Shown: positions 9,547 through 22,021 of the stretch, one piece after another
How positions within the stretch are numbered: the stretch's first letter is position 1
How the letters are laid out: every line of letters starts with the position of its first letter
DNA from: Evernia prunastri
Taxonomy: Eukaryota > Ascomycota > Lecanoromycetes > Lecanorales > Parmeliaceae
Direction: 5' to 3'
NCBI GenBank assembly: GCA_003184365.1
Contig: NKYR01000040.1
Span: 124,001-188,000, forward strand
DNA: 64,000 nt
Made by a program: the position numbers and the translations under genes
Notes under the pieces: generated by a model
Told to the model about the DNA's origin: nothing
The model's input: only the letters and a program-made list of their open reading frames with translations
Databases searched by the model: none

Positions 9547-12062
9547 GGTGAAGACGGAGAAGAGATATAGAAAGCCTCGAGTGAATCGAGTATACCGTGA
9601 AGGCGGAAGAGAGAGGTAGGGAGGTGCGACTGAGTTAATCTCTAAGGTGTAGGTCAGTATATATGTATGATAAGAAGCCCAAACGGCTGACGAATAAGGA
9701 GCTCTCATTTTGTATTTACAGAAGCGGTGGCTCATTGACGACGAGGGTTGAGATGTATAACTTACCAAGACGTCTTATGAAGATTGAAGATAGTACAGAT
9801 GAGACTGGTTGCCGCAAATTCACGTCTTTGAATTACAGCAGGTAAATATGTTGTGACTGATGCACTTGGGCAGGATAAGACGTTGAGTGGGCTAGATCGA
9901 GCTTACTTTGCGAGGTCAGAAATGCCGCCGAAGTGTTGAAAGAGGGGAGTCGATGCTGGGACCCCCTTGAGTATGACCGAGTGTCGTTGAGAGTGGTAGA
10001 AAGGGGGATAAACGTACGATGCTGTGTTGGTAAATGATAGATGCGTGCTGTGGAAGCCTTTCTGGGTGTGGAGAGACTCGGCGGGAATGTGAACTTGGAA
10101 AAGAGGAGATCTGTCTGATGTGAAGAGAGAGCTGTCGAAGCTTGAGAGACGCTAGTTGGAAGTGAATACGGAGATTATGGCTCGGGGAGAGGAGTCGAGC
10201 AGGACATCAACAAAAGCCCCGCAGGGCTGCAGTGTTGAAGACGTCAATAATCTTGACACCCAAGTTGAGCTTGACTGATATGCCTAAGCTTGCATGGCCA
10301 GCATCTACTCTTTTGCACATGGCTAGAACGCATATCTTTTGTCTCCTTTATTGACATTAGCTAGGATAAGTGTATTGGCACTTATCTTTCGGCTATTGTT
10401 CCAATGCACAATAATCAACAATAGGAATCAAAACGCGATGTGCACTTTATCAATTGACCCTAAATGTGCTGGTTGTCCTAATGGTATTTGAAGACCCACT
10501 TAGTACTGCACAAGATTTGGCTTTCTGGTCCTGGGACGTGAATGCTTTTGCTTGAAGCAAGATACCCAGCCTTGATGGACAACTTCCGAGCTTTGCATGC
10601 CTCTCTGAGCTCTGGCAGCAATGTCATCAGAGCAGGAAACAAACATCGAACGATGTATTTCGAGCCGAAGCCTTGGATCAAAAGGTTCAGAGAGCTTCAA
10701 GACCTTCACGAGTCTGGAAGGACCTTTGCCCGGGGATGGTCCGAGATAGACATCGTATCAAACCGTCAGTTCTCCAATAAATCTTTGCTGGTATGTAACC
10801 TGGATCAGCGCTAAAAGAAAAAGCTTGAACATACAATTCACCACGTGCTAACTTTGCAGACTCGATAGGCATTCGGTTTTCAGCCAACATGGCCCTACAC
10901 CTTTCAGGACCTTGACGAGAAGGGGAGAGAGGTTACGGCTGCGAGATGCGCAAGGAAGCACGGGTACCACACTGCACAGCTACCCAGCCAGTCGTGGCGA
11001 CAAAGCCATTGATCCATGACCTAGAAAAGGGCTGCGGAGAGGGTGGAGAGAGAGGTATCAAGCGGCTTCTAGGATCCGGAACTCTAGATATGGGACCAGT
11101 AGTCGTCGCAATTACCTATGGATTGATCTTTAGTCCCCAGCCCGCGCAAGTACGGAACGCCTATGATGGCAGTTGCGATGCACTTTCCGAGACCACGTCG
11201 ATCATGGCCCCTTCAGTTCACTGGAGCGGCCTTTGCCAGCGGCACGCTTTGGCAATGTATCAAAGTGCCCACCCCTTCGTCGGTCTTCAGATCTGGCCTG
11301 TGACCTGAGAAAAGCTACCTGATGGCTAAATGATTGCAGCACGACTGCTGCCGCTTTGGCGATGTTCCGCATGTGCTGACTTGATGTTGCATTGGTGCTG
11401 GTGGTGCTAGAAACGCTGCTATACAGACAACCAGCATCTCCGGTTCTGCGTTGGCCAGAAAGGAAGGAGCTGCATCTGTGTCTGCCATGGATACACGAGC
11501 AGGATTTTTATCGAATTACTTGACTCATGTAGGATAGAGTCCCAAAAGGAGCTGGGAAGCTTTTGCACACGGATTATCTGCGAGTGAATGAGGGAAGTCC
11601 TGTATATATGAGACAGTGTGTTGTAAGATGCGCTATGCCAGGAGTGGTTAGTGGCGTTCCCGTATCAGACAAGACCATAAACACCAGCTTAGATTTCTTT
11701 CACCTTTGGCTTTGTCAAACATCTGTTTGCTGTTGAAAACCCCTGCAGCACTGTGTTGTGGCTACCCCTCATGTGGCAAATTAGCATGGGTTTCACAGCC
11801 AAACCACTCCATAGAAAAACAATTGACCAGACTCCAACATTTGTCAAGCTGCACAGTCGCCATCTTTATGTCTCCTTGGAAAGATGCCGCAACATTGGTA
11901 TTGTCTACCCTTCACGATGTCAAGAGTCAAATCAGAGTGGGCTTTCAAGGCTTCGCATATAGCCCTTGCACCGCTCCAAATGAAAACATTCAACCTTCAT
12001 ACACTATTAGCCCTCCCACCAACCCAGATGAAAACATTCAGCCTCCATACACTATTCTCAAC
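9547..12062. other. Long intergenic region, no supported gene
   Basis: Contains several 60-120-codon frames (for example + 10542-10814 and + 10946-11308), none with recognisable domains or consistent splicing. A repeat word block at 11753-11824 is shared with 27297-27381. The 12063 gene probably uses the segment after about 11900 as its promoter. I see no RNA gene. Confidence 0.4.
11753..11824 (+). repeat. Dispersed short repeat, copy A (partner 27297-27381)
   Basis: CTACCCCTCATGTGGCAAAT continuing TAGCATG is followed about 20 bp later by CCACTCCATAGAAAAACAAT. The same two words occur in the same order and orientation at 27297-27381. It lies about 240-310 bp upstream of the ATG at 12063. Confidence 0.7.
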
Positions 12063-13246
12063 ATGTCTCAACCACAAATGGTCGTCTTAAGCGACAAGGA
12101 GGTCAGCCGCATGTTAGCGGGAGAAGCCATGCACAACCAGGCTTTCAGAGACCAACTGAGTTGTAGTGATGGCGCGAAAACCGAAGCAATAAACCAAGCC
12201 ATCGAGACATTCAGAGTGCAGCTAGCCAACTGGGCTGAAGTGAAACAACCGTACCGCTACGTTAGGGACTGGGACCTTAATCGATACCTCAGGAGTAAAA
12301 TAAACGCAAGAGTACTGTTATCCAAATCCAAGAGATCAAAGAATCAGGATGAGTCCCGGGCAGAGACAGCTGTGGGAAGGGATCGCGAGTGGGGCTGGGT
12401 GGTAAGTCATCTAGTATGCTTAGCGGTATCTCCATCTCACGTATGATTTAGGGAACGACGAAGTCTGTTGCTCGCTTGGCTGTGACTTTCCTGCATTCAG
12501 CGCTCCGGTTCCAGGCCGATCCTACTCCATTCCCATTCGAGCGTTTACCCCCTGAGCTTCGTCTACAGGTGTACCGTGAAGCCCTCATCGGTGCTGTAAC
12601 CTGCGGGGATACACGCGCCGAGGTCATTGCGATCGATCCACTTCGAAAAGGAAACAACAATTCACGATTCGAATTTCAGGGTCTGCCAAGGGGCGAATGG
12701 AATGAGATAGATGTTGGGCTTGTCACTGCAAACCGACTGGTGAGCCGCGAGGCCGTTGCCGTGCTTTATCAGTTGCGCACCTTCGACTTTAGGCACAACC
12801 TGGGCTATCTCGTCCGGTTCTTACGCACCCTTTCAGAGCACGCTCGGTGAAACGTACGGGGGATCGCCATGGAGCTTCGCTGTGGAACGGTTTTGAAGGG
12901 ATCAGACAACGTGGTGGCTTGGGGCAAAGCTTGCACGTACATCCATGAAAATGTGAATGTGAAAAAGCTCACTATCACCATCAATGTCAAAATTACAGCG
13001 GATTTCAAGTCTCTCAAGTGGGTCAAAGACCTTGTCAAGATCAAGATGCTCAAATCCCTGACGCTGCAGGCAGAGCAGCATGATCTCAACAGCAGTTCAG
13101 CCATGATCCTGGCTAGCTACAAAGAAGGTTCACTGTTAGCTACCGTAGACTGCTTCAGTAAGCATCTGGTACCATTTTTCGAGTACCTGCGTCATGAGAT
13201 GCTCGAGCGACCACTTCCGCCATCCAGCGGCCATCAGAGTAGATAG
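12063..13246 (+). pseudogene. Fungal LPxELR-type (DUF7730/2EXR-like) gene inactivated by one stop codon
   Basis: Exon 1 is 12063-12401 and exon 2 is 12452-13246; the GT-AG intron of 50 nt keeps phase 0. Exon 2 carries the module FPFERLPPELRLQVYREAL, then SREAVAVLYQLRTFDF, WGKACTYIHENV and ending EYLRHEML. This is the architecture of a lineage-expanded fungal family of unknown function with an F-box-like start. A single TGA at 12848-12850 interrupts the frame (HAR*NV), and coding resumes in the same frame to 13246. The intact paralogue at 33314-34734 has HNARQNIS at the same place. The lesion is therefore recent, or a sequencing or assembly error, because nothing else in the frame has decayed. 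Confidence 0.75.
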
Positions 13247-13854
13247 CGAAGCTCGTCATGGCAAGATGAATACTGGTTGCAACAGCCTGCAAGTCCTTAG
13301 TGATATTCACATTTCAAAAATCCTTGTGCCTGCCTTGCTTTGTTTCAGACCTGCTCACTTGCAATATACTCTAAACGTATTAATCCTTCTGAAATTGACA
13401 AAATCTGCGGAGACTCGCATCAAAAGCCATGCAAGGCGCTAGTGCTAGCACCTGATCCTGCTCTCGGAAAGCAGCTGTATGCAGACCTCCGTACGGCGTA
13501 CGCAGATATTGCAACTCCGAGCCTCGCAAGATGTATATCCCAATGACCGTAGATGACTCGATAACTGAAGTCCTGATTACCAGGTCATGATTCCGTATGC
13601 TCGACTTCTTATAGATCTACCTGGGAGCATAAGCGCACGTTGCATCTTGAAGGGTTAATGATCTCTGATACTCTACGTGGTTGACGCTCAAGCCCCGCTA
13701 CATCACGGGTACCTGCATGGAGCTAACGCGTCGCTTCAACCTTTCTCATCGCGTCTTTGTCTTACCTTTCTCCAGTTCGCTATTCTTTGTCCTGCTGCCG
13801 TACTCGATACCCTACATCACTTTGACATAGCGACAATTCACTCGTTTCGTTCGC
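13247..13854. other. Intergenic, no supported gene
   Basis: 3' flank of the broken LPxELR gene and promoter of the DUF2786-like gene. Only short frames without support. Confidence 0.4.
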
Positions 13855-15165
13855 ATGCCTTTTAAACGCGAGTACAAATGGCAACGGGCAGCGATCGGCT
13901 GGCTGGCCGACGACGAAATCTCAATTCAAACGCTGTCCAACGTGGAGAAGAACGTGGTGGAGCGCATCAGGAAATGCTTTGATCGTGGAAATCATGCCGC
14001 TGCCAATGAAAATGAGCAAAGAGCAGCGTTCAAGATGGCGCACAGAATCATGAAGCAGTATAACATCAGTCAGGCGGAGCTCATGGAAGAGGAAGACAAG
14101 GTCGCACGTGCACAAAGAGGTGGCATGAGTACAGTCAACATATGGCCAGCGAAGGATGCTTCTCTTGTAAAGCACCAGACTTGGGTCAACGACCTCGTTT
14201 GCGCTATCCGAAAGTTCTTCGACTGCAGCGCCTACTCGACGAGTCTCTTGGATAACATCGAGTGGACCTTCTACGGAGTCGTGGGGCACACCGTCTCTGC
14301 TGCAATGGCTTTTGGGTCTGTCCACAATCAGATACAGACTTGGGCCGGGAAATATCCTACCGTAGCCACGCGGAACAGTTACTCGCTAGGCGTCGCTGAC
14401 GGGTTGTGCCGTTTGGCAGATGAGGAACAGGTAGCCATGGAGAACATCGCGATGGAGACAGAGCAAAAAGCATTGGCTGCCAGAATCAGAGCGGAAGACA
14501 TTCAGAGGCAGGTTGAGCTTGATCGGTTACGCAATTTACCAGCGTCGCCAAGTCCAGAGCCATTCTCCGAGCCGGAGGAAGAAGAGGGAGCAACAGAAGA
14601 TAAGGGCAATGTGGATGCCATAGGAAGCGATGATGATGATTCGGATAACGAGGCAATGCCTGATTTCAAGGAAGTGACTCCCGGTGAGAAGATGGATGCC
14701 ACGGCAGATTTCGACACAGAATTGAAGAAATTCATCAAGCCGGAACCCAAGCCGGAATGCGAACCGACTTCATTCACGCTTTACGAGAAAAGAGAGATGC
14801 CCTTCGAAACAGAAAAGCCTGTAGAGTATCCTACGCCTCCATCCGAAGACGCCGACGAGGAAGAGAAGCCCAAAGACACCGCCGAATGGAGGTCGATGCG
14901 TCAGCTCACAGTTTTCCGTCAGAACGTCAAGGAGATTGAGGAAAGCGTTATCAAGGAACACAATGTGAAGCTGTTGACAGGCCGGAAGCGGAAGCGGAGC
15001 GTGAAGGACCGCGATGCGTTCAAGCAGGGACGAAAAGACGCCAAGGATATCAATGTCAGGGCACCGAGGATCGAGGACGCCGAAGTAGATGCCACTGCGG
15101 TGGAAGGAGAGGATGTTGGCCGACCAAGGAAAAGAGCAAAGAAACGAGCGGCACTGGAGGAGTAG
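13855..15165 (+). CDS. DUF2786-domain-like protein, 436 aa
   Basis: Single-exon frame from an ATG at 13855. Residues of about 28-70 (VVERIRKCFDRGNH..ANENEQRAAFKMAHRIMKQYNIS) fit the DUF2786 pattern: a short helix, an Ala/Asn/Glu-rich middle and HxIMxxYNIS. Residues of about 95-200 form a second globular block (WVNDLVCAIRKFFDCSAY, WTFYGVVGHTVSAAMAFGSV, NSYSLGVADGL), the segment usually annotated after DUF2786 in fungi. The C-terminal half is acidic and disordered, with a DDDD run, and ends in basic clusters (GRKRKR, RPRKRAKKR), which suggests nuclear targeting. Biochemical role unknown. The frame is intact, unlike its left neighbour. Confidence 0.8.
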   Translation: MPFKREYKWQRAAIGWLADDEISIQTLSNVEKNVVERIRKCFDRGNHAAANENEQRAAFKMAHRIMKQYNISQAELMEEEDKVARAQRGGMSTVNIWPAKDASLVKHQTWVNDLVCAIRKFFDCSAYSTSLLDNIEWTFYGVVGHTVSAAMAFGSVHNQIQTWAGKYPTVATRNSYSLGVADGLCRLADEEQVAMENIAMETEQKALAARIRAEDIQRQVELDRLRNLPASPSPEPFSEPEEEEGATEDKGNVDAIGSDDDDSDNEAMPDFKEVTPGEKMDATADFDTELKKFIKPEPKPECEPTSFTLYEKREMPFETEKPVEYPTPPSEDADEEEKPKDTAEWRSMRQLTVFRQNVKEIEESVIKEHNVKLLTGRKRKRSVKDRDAFKQGRKDAKDINVRAPRIEDAEVDATAVEGEDVGRPRKRAKKRAALEE

Positions 15166-18100
15166 GTGCGGATCGGGATTGGACGCCTATCTCAATTTTT
15201 AAACACTGGGCGTGGCATCATAGGAGGTCTCAGAACGTACAAGTACCTATGTATGGGCAGGTATTATGCGTACAGAAGTAAATATGAGAACAAGTGGAGT
15301 GAGATGGTCCTACCATGCTGCATGTATGCATGATTCGTTGTCAAGTCCAATGCTCCTCGGGATGGCGCTTCAGAATATTAGGTACAAGAAGCAAGTCATT
15401 TCTGGGCTAGCTGCATAAAGCTAGATCAAATAACAAGTCTTGGCATGAAATTCTCACCGACAAATAGTAGCAAGCAGTTTGCTACCAATCAAAGTAAACA
15501 TCTGTGCTCCCAGTTCTTTAAGTCTCCATATGAGATATTGCGACAGCTTGATCAATGTCGCTGACAGGTATGTAGGGTTTCGATCCTCTCAGTGTGGCTG
15601 CTGCAGCTTCTGCTCTGCAGGATCTCTTCAGACCCCATGGCCCGCCTTGCATCCGAATTGTCCATGTGTTTCTGGGGGAGGTGGCCCCAAACGCATGCTT
15701 GGGACTGGCGTCAGGTCTATCGGTCCGACTTCTGCTGTCGACCTAGGCTCGCATCATTGGCTGCCAAGTCTCAGTCCCTTAACCCCACACTGCAAGTGGA
15801 CGGGAAGCCAATTGGGATTATCAAATAGCGCATGGCGCACCACCTGATCGTGGAGCCGCGCCGTTGATGTCTGTTTTCCCTTGGGTTGTCTTCTCCCTAT
15901 CCTATCATCTGCTACCGCGGGGCTTTTCCGTCGTGAGAGACTTGCAATACTGTTGGTGAGTCGTGGATGAAAGCGCTTTACCTACGTCCAGTTTGGAGCT
16001 GGTGAACCATTTGGGACTGAATTTTTTATACGACTTGTGCTGGGTAGGTATGTGGGTACATCGGCGCGAGGATGCCGAGATGCATCTTGCTCTGGGCTTT
16101 TGGTGGCTGCAGTGGCTTGCATGTTGTGGGGGACCATCATATGATCGGCGCTTGCATATTCGATAGCTTTGCAGCGTCCTCGACTCCTTCCGTCCAGTCT
16201 TGCAACCAGGATGCTGTGTGACTGTCGTACACAATCGCGGAGCATCAACGTGTTCGCGCGGGGTCACGGGATAGACGGAAGCAAGCAAATTTCTTATCTA
16301 GATTGTGGACAGGTGGTTGCTTCTCCGGCCATACATTTTACTTGGCCTTGAACCTTGAATTTTGCTCCTGGACGACGAACCTTTTTCCACTGACAAGAAT
16401 ACTCTTGCCAGAGTCAACCTTCTCCTCCCATCTCTGTCTTCGTAGAGACTCTGCCAGCTCCCTTTGTCATGTCGGAGAAACCCCAGGATCCTGCGGTAGC
16501 AATTGCGCGTCGCTTCAGCTCTAAAGTGCTCCACAGGGCTTGGAAGAGGTGTTGTACAGGGGTCTTCAGAGCCGTCGGAGGGCCTCGTTTATGGTAAGGT
16601 TATCCTCCTTTCACCTCGAGTTACGAGTACTGATACGTCAAAGGCCGGCGTACCAGAATCTAGTCAGAGTCATTCGTCCAGTCGCCGCCATCGCCATGCG
16701 TGGACCCACTCAATTCGCGTCTCCAGTTGGCCTGCCGAGAGTGAAAGAGAAGCAGGGAGCTTTGCTAAGGCGATCATACCATTGGTGGAGACTATACTGT
16801 TCCTTCAGAAGAGCGTTTGGCCTGCTCTGTCGAGCGTACTCTTGGAATGCGGTTGCTTCATGATGAGTACCCCGCGAGAGTAACACTAGCCTCTCTTGAA
16901 AGCTGGCATCTCGCTACTTTCCATAAAGGTGCTCGGCGAAGGAGTCAGTTGCAGGATCACAGGAAGATGAAAGGTGGGGAATCAGCCTCGTGAGGTCTGC
17001 TCAAAGTGTTGCCTAGCCCCGGGCCGGCTTTTGCATGTCAGCAACAATCCTTTCAACAAGAACCTCGACCGTTGTACCTTCTCTGTCGAGCGGATTGTCA
17101 CGACCGCCCAATCGGTTGTCAACCTGTCCATGCGACATTCCGAGGTGCAATTGAATTTCCCGACGCACGGTTCTACCACATCATTCGCACATTTGACCAT
17201 CGTACAGCAGCGATTGACATTGAAAAGGGTTTTTGACAAACATCTCTCAGTGAAAAGGGTCCAGTGACTCCAGCATAATCTTCAACCGCCCATCATGTTA
17301 CCGAAGTTGGGGAACGACTGCGGACAGAGCTACAACTGGCTGTTATGACCGATGAAGTGGTGGCGAGGCCTTCCGAGGCGCATTCGTGATGCTGCGCACT
17401 GCGTGGGGGATGTGTCGACTACTCGCCTCACTACAGCGGTATCAAACTTCAGAAGCGTACGCGAAAGAAATCGTCGCATCCAAAGCCCCAATGCTCTTCT
17501 ATGAGGCCTATCTACAAACGATGAGTGTTCGCAAAAGCAAGGGGCTGTAGGGGTGTTGGGATCTGCGCACATGGCGTACGATAGAGGGGCTTGGCTCTTG
17601 AATGGTGCCCTGTTGATTAAACCATTGCGTCTCGAGTCATCTACAATCACAGATACTATTGGCGCAAAGCGAAGAATTGGAGAATTGTGTTGATCTAGTC
17701 TGCTGACATTGGGTACCTGCGCCTTTCTGATGCCCGTTTACCTCACCTAGGCTCCAATTGACTACTCAGCCCACCACTACCCGAATTCGGTGCAAAATTC
17801 CACGCAGCCAGTTCGCCATATCGATTACCAGTCCCATGCCATCTCTTTGACTCCTGTCAGCATCGCAGCCACCCATTGAACACTCCTTGCTCCACTTTTA
17901 TCCCCTCAATCCTGGCTAGACAGAGCTACAGCTTCTGCCCGTTCTTATGAGTTGTACTGTTGGAGGTTTGCATGCTGTAAGATGACCAAGGGTCATCTTT
18001 GCGTCCATTCCTAGCGAACGCTTGGACCGGGTCGTGCTTTGGAGCTGTTACCGCATTGTATCAGTCTCGAGAACCTCTCATATTTGAGCCGAGAGAGCAT

Positions 18101-19328
18101 ACTTCTGTCGAGCGAACTCAACGGGAGCTTTGGTTTTTTATTCGTCTTCTGCGAGGACTGTCGTGAGCCGCTGTTGTTAGATGGCATTTTGAGTTATGGT
18201 AGTATCTCTCCCTGCTGTCGTCGTGGGTTTGGTGAGAGCGAAAAAGTTTATATCAACTGCTAGCAGAAAGAAGCTTCCTGTTGAAGAGCCTACCAGTCCG
18301 AGTATGTGTGCCTATCTGCTCGCGGTCCCATCGTAACCCTTTATACATAATGAAAGGGAAGCTAAAGGTCACTGCTATTGTTTACCGGTCGACTCCTGCT
18401 GTCCTCGCCGGCCCCCAATCTTGACACGTTGTATTGACTTTTAGGCCATCTTAACCGCTCGGCCACTTGTGTCGCTGGTGGGCGCCCAAAGAGTTGGGAT
18501 ACTTATTGGTCTGCTCATGAAACTTCGGTTTCAAGGCGAACGTGCGAACCAGAGAAGCATGATTTGACTTTAAGGTTCCGAGACCGCGCTGCGAAGGTGG
18601 CAAAAAGGAGTAAGAAGATGATGACGGGAGCCGTCAAGGTTTACGGATGCGCCATCACATGTTAACCAGCCCCTAGAGGCAATATCATTTCAACCCGTGT
18701 TTATCTCACCTTTCAAAGCCTTAAGTTCGTCAGCGAATATTCGATTGCCCTGGCGGTCGTTACGGATCTTACTCTAGCTTCCTCTCACAGGAGGCGAGGC
18801 CCGTATTCTAAGAACCTCGGGCTAACATGCCGTTCTCGAGGACCTGCCTATCATTGGTGCAAGCATGATTGGTAACTTTGCTGCTCATTGGGTGATTATG
18901 CAGGCCGGCTTTCAGCCTGCTCGCCTGGAGGAGACTCACTGCGGATTGCGCGATTTTATCAAGTCGACCAGGGCAGTGGATCTTATTTCATCGTACATAG
19001 TGACATGCATCACTATGCAGACTTTTTTTCGGAGAGATGATGGGGAAAGGCTGAGAGAAAAAGCCTCGTAGGGTGCAAAGGGCAGTGCTTAGGCTGAGCT
19101 TGGCGAACTCGAAATCGTATAGCCGGATGCGCAGCGCACTAGCGCCTCACACCGCTGCCTGCCTATCTCATAAGGCTCGTGAGCCACTTCATCTTTCAGC
19201 ACAAGATGCTGCAGTAGAATATTTTCCTATCATACGAACCTTCACGGGAACAACATATCTTTGCTTGTTCAAACTTCTTGACTCCTCATAATTTCGGGTT
19301 TGGGAGGTCGCTCCGCCGTCCCACTGAA
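15166..19328. other. Gene-empty 4.1-kb region
   Basis: Normal base composition, not obviously RIP-affected, but every frame over 60 codons lacks domain signals, codon bias or consistent introns. No tandem repeats or transposon ends are obvious. The only structured item is a tRNA-like D-arm on the minus strand at 18441-18475. The last few hundred bases presumably hold the promoter of the regulator that follows. Confidence 0.45.
18441..18475 (-). other. tRNA-like 5' fragment (Ser/Leu type D-arm)
   Basis: On the minus strand, GCGACACAAG then TGGCCGAGCGGTTAAGATGG resembles the acceptor-stem start and A-box/D-arm of class II (Ser/Leu) tRNAs. No matching anticodon stem, variable arm, B-box (GGTTCGA) or 3' acceptor strand follows within 120 bases. 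It is at best a truncated tRNA relic. Confidence 0.3.
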
Positions 19329-21541
19329 ATGGCTGACAGGGCTTTCATTGGTATTCCAGCAGACGATGTCGAATACAACCATATCTCATTTTCTCACGTG
19401 GAACTCCCCATCAGAGAACGCCCAGGACCCTCAGCCGGTCAGATATCAGACCATGTCGATGAAGTGTATTCGTACGATGGTTCGCACTCGGGCACTGCCA
19501 GCATTGCCTGTCCAGTTTTTACACCGCAATCGGAATCTGACGCTCCTTCTAAGCCACAGCCCCAAATAGTGCTTAACGGTTCCTGGACATCTTCCACAGG
19601 GGGGGCTGATTCTCTCCACACTCCTTCCGTGTCCGATATTGCATCCCCAGATATCGGTGTTGGAATGGACGCTCCAACACATCTTTCAACACAGGCACAA
19701 GCTTCCGCGTGGAGACTCTGTACGCCTGAAGCTTTGTCTTCCTCCTCGGAAGTCATCGCCTTTGAACAAACCAACCTATTGGGAGGGATGGGCGACCCTC
19801 AACATACAATTAGACTGAACCAAGATGACCTCGATTTTCTCGAGGAGCTGCAACGAATACAAAGTCAAAGTCAGCGTGAAAGCTCGCCACACTTGTTGGA
19901 TAGATCCCATCCTCTAGACTATGTTCCACAAACGCCTGCACTCGAGGCTAGCTCACCGGTGGCTGCGGATACATGGACAGTGGAAGCGCCAGCAGCAAGT
20001 CGCACGCAGCTGACTCCGGTCAGGACTGCCAAGGCTTCTTCGAGGTCCCCTCACACCAGGAAAGATCGTGCGGCGCTGACTTCGAGCGGACGAGAGAAGG
20101 CGGGGAAGCTTCGAAAGGTGGGCGCTTGCTTACGTTGTCTAGTAAACCATGAGACAGTAAGGACTAAACCAGAAGGGTCCTCCTCCTTTATAGATGTCTG
20201 CTAACAGACGTAGTGCGGTCTTGGTGATGAATGCCCCAGATGTCAAAAGGCAATGAAGTCTGCCAAGGTCTGGAGAATGCCCTGTTTCAGGATTCGTCTT
20301 AGTGATGCAGAGCTTCATAGAACAGGTATGTGTTGCCCAAAGTAGATAGTCCATGCTGATCCTTTTTGTAGGGGCTTTGAGCTTCCCGGACGGTCCTCGA
20401 AAGATCGATACCTGGACCTCAAGAAACAACCTACCGATATCGCTATACAACATAGGGTCTTCCCATCCGGGTCAATTTCCGGAATCCCGGCCTTGCCTGA
20501 AGGTGGTCTGTCGGCCATATGAGCCACTGGAGGGAGAGTGCTGCAGTAAGAGCTGGATAAAAGGGAGCGACAAAGTCGAAATCCCTCTTCCTACGTTCGC
20601 TATCCCGGCGTCCAAGCTCAACGAAACGGCCCAAAATCTTCAAAACCTTGTTGATTCCAGCTTTGACATGCTTGTTGATGAGCTTGGAGCGGACCAGGAC
20701 GAGATTGTCAGTTGCACCTTAGCAGAGGCAGCACGCCAAGCAAACAAAGTAAGTGAATGCGTTGGATTTTGGGTGACGTTGCTGATCTGTCTCTTCATTC
20801 AAGTGTTCCACACTCAAGGCTGCTCTGACGATTTCCATCATTTCTCGACTGGCTTCAAAAAGCTTCAACATCTACGGCTCGGAAACTCTGGGGATAGAGC
20901 GACAACAGGACCCTGACTCTCCATACTATAATCGTATCCCTATACCACCTTTGTTAGATGCACAAATTGACTTTCTATGGATGGACAGGATGGCTGTACT
21001 GAGAAAACGGATCTTATCGGAGCTGAGAACAATGATTACAAGCAAGGGTCGCAATCACTGGTTCATGATCTATCTTACAACCCTAGTCCTGCTTTTCAAT
21101 CTCGAATTCGTCTATGAGGCCCAGGTTCGGCAAGGGATTCGGTATCGTGAGATTGTATTAGGTCCCACCCTACCCATTGAAAGGAGACATATTGACGATA
21201 TTGCTTCCAGTCTCACCTACAAAGACTAAGGATGGAAGCTTTGGAGTACTCGGCCAAGAACCTGAACGCTCATTTCCATGCCATATGCCGGGGTAACATC
21301 CCTCTCAACATGAACTGGAACGAAGAAGCTCAGAGAACGGCGGAGGTCGATGATAAGAGTCTGGAATTTCTAAAGCGCTTGAAGAATATGGCAGAGTCAC
21401 GAGGTAAGGCTCCTGCTGCAACCTATAGAACAAAAGTAACCCTTAAATCCAGAGGCGGAGCTTAGCGAGCGAGCCAAAAGCCGTCCAGGGAGTCCGCTAG
21501 TCTGGATATCGGCGCTATTTTTGCCTCACGAGGAGGGGTAG
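19329..21541 (+). CDS. Zn2Cys6-like transcription regulator, six exons, about 638 aa
   Basis: Exons: 19329 (or an in-frame upstream ATG at 19278) to 20156, 20214-20325, 20372-20748, 20804-21141, 21231-21403 and 21453-21541. All borders are GT-AG and phases match throughout (1968 nt from 19278). The zinc cluster spans intron 1: C-LR-C-LVNHET-C at the end of exon 1, then C-GLGDE-C-PR-C and a last Cys 13 residues on. That gives CX2CX6CX5CX2CX13C, with a longer last spacing than textbook Zn2Cys6. A Ser/Thr-rich, Gln-containing N-terminal half precedes it and a helical C-terminal half follows (HWFMIYLTTLVLLFNLEFVY, EYSAKNLNAHFHAICRGN, ending SPLVWISALFLPHEEG). The intron at 21142-21230 has a mediocre donor; without it the frame stops at 21229. 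The protein probably binds DNA in the nucleus. It lies 480 bp upstream of a dioxygenase gene on the same strand. Confidence 0.75.
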
Positions 21542-22021
21542 CGTTTGCGCCATGGCTCCGAAGTGTCATTCCGTGCAGTTATGGTACGTGAATACCTGTT
21601 TCCAACAATTGGTCCACGCTCCCAAATCGACCTTCCTGAGGCGGAAAGGAGAGCACACCACTAACGGCAATGGCGTTCCAGAACCCCCACGGGCTCCTTC
21701 ATGCATGCAGGAGGATGACAAAAGTTGCAGCGATCTGCAGTATGCTGCAGGTATCCCTGTCATTGCACATTCACGATGCGTAAAGCAGGTCGCCTACAAT
21801 GGATGGCCTATCGCAACTTGGCGTCTGTATCGAGCCCATGGAGGGAGGTAAACGCTGTCGGGAAGGGTCACTGGTAGCGATTGTATCGCGATGCGGCTCT
21901 GCGGAACGCCACGTTATTCGTTCCCTTTATTATGGCATTTGACCAGTCTATTGATTTTTTTTTCAATTGAGTTTGAGAGCTGCGGTCCCAATGCTGCCAA
22001 GGGTTTGTTTGTTCTGTCGAC
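21542..22021. other. Intergenic between regulator and dioxygenase
   Basis: 480 bp with no supported gene, containing a T-run at 21954-21963. It must hold the dioxygenase promoter and the regulator 3' end. No palindrome of the CGG-N-CCG type was noticed by eye. Confidence 0.4.

Noticed and set aside
19439..19774. Minus-strand ORFs inside exon 1 of the regulator
   Set aside because: Antisense shadows; the plus frame has spliced continuity and the zinc cluster.
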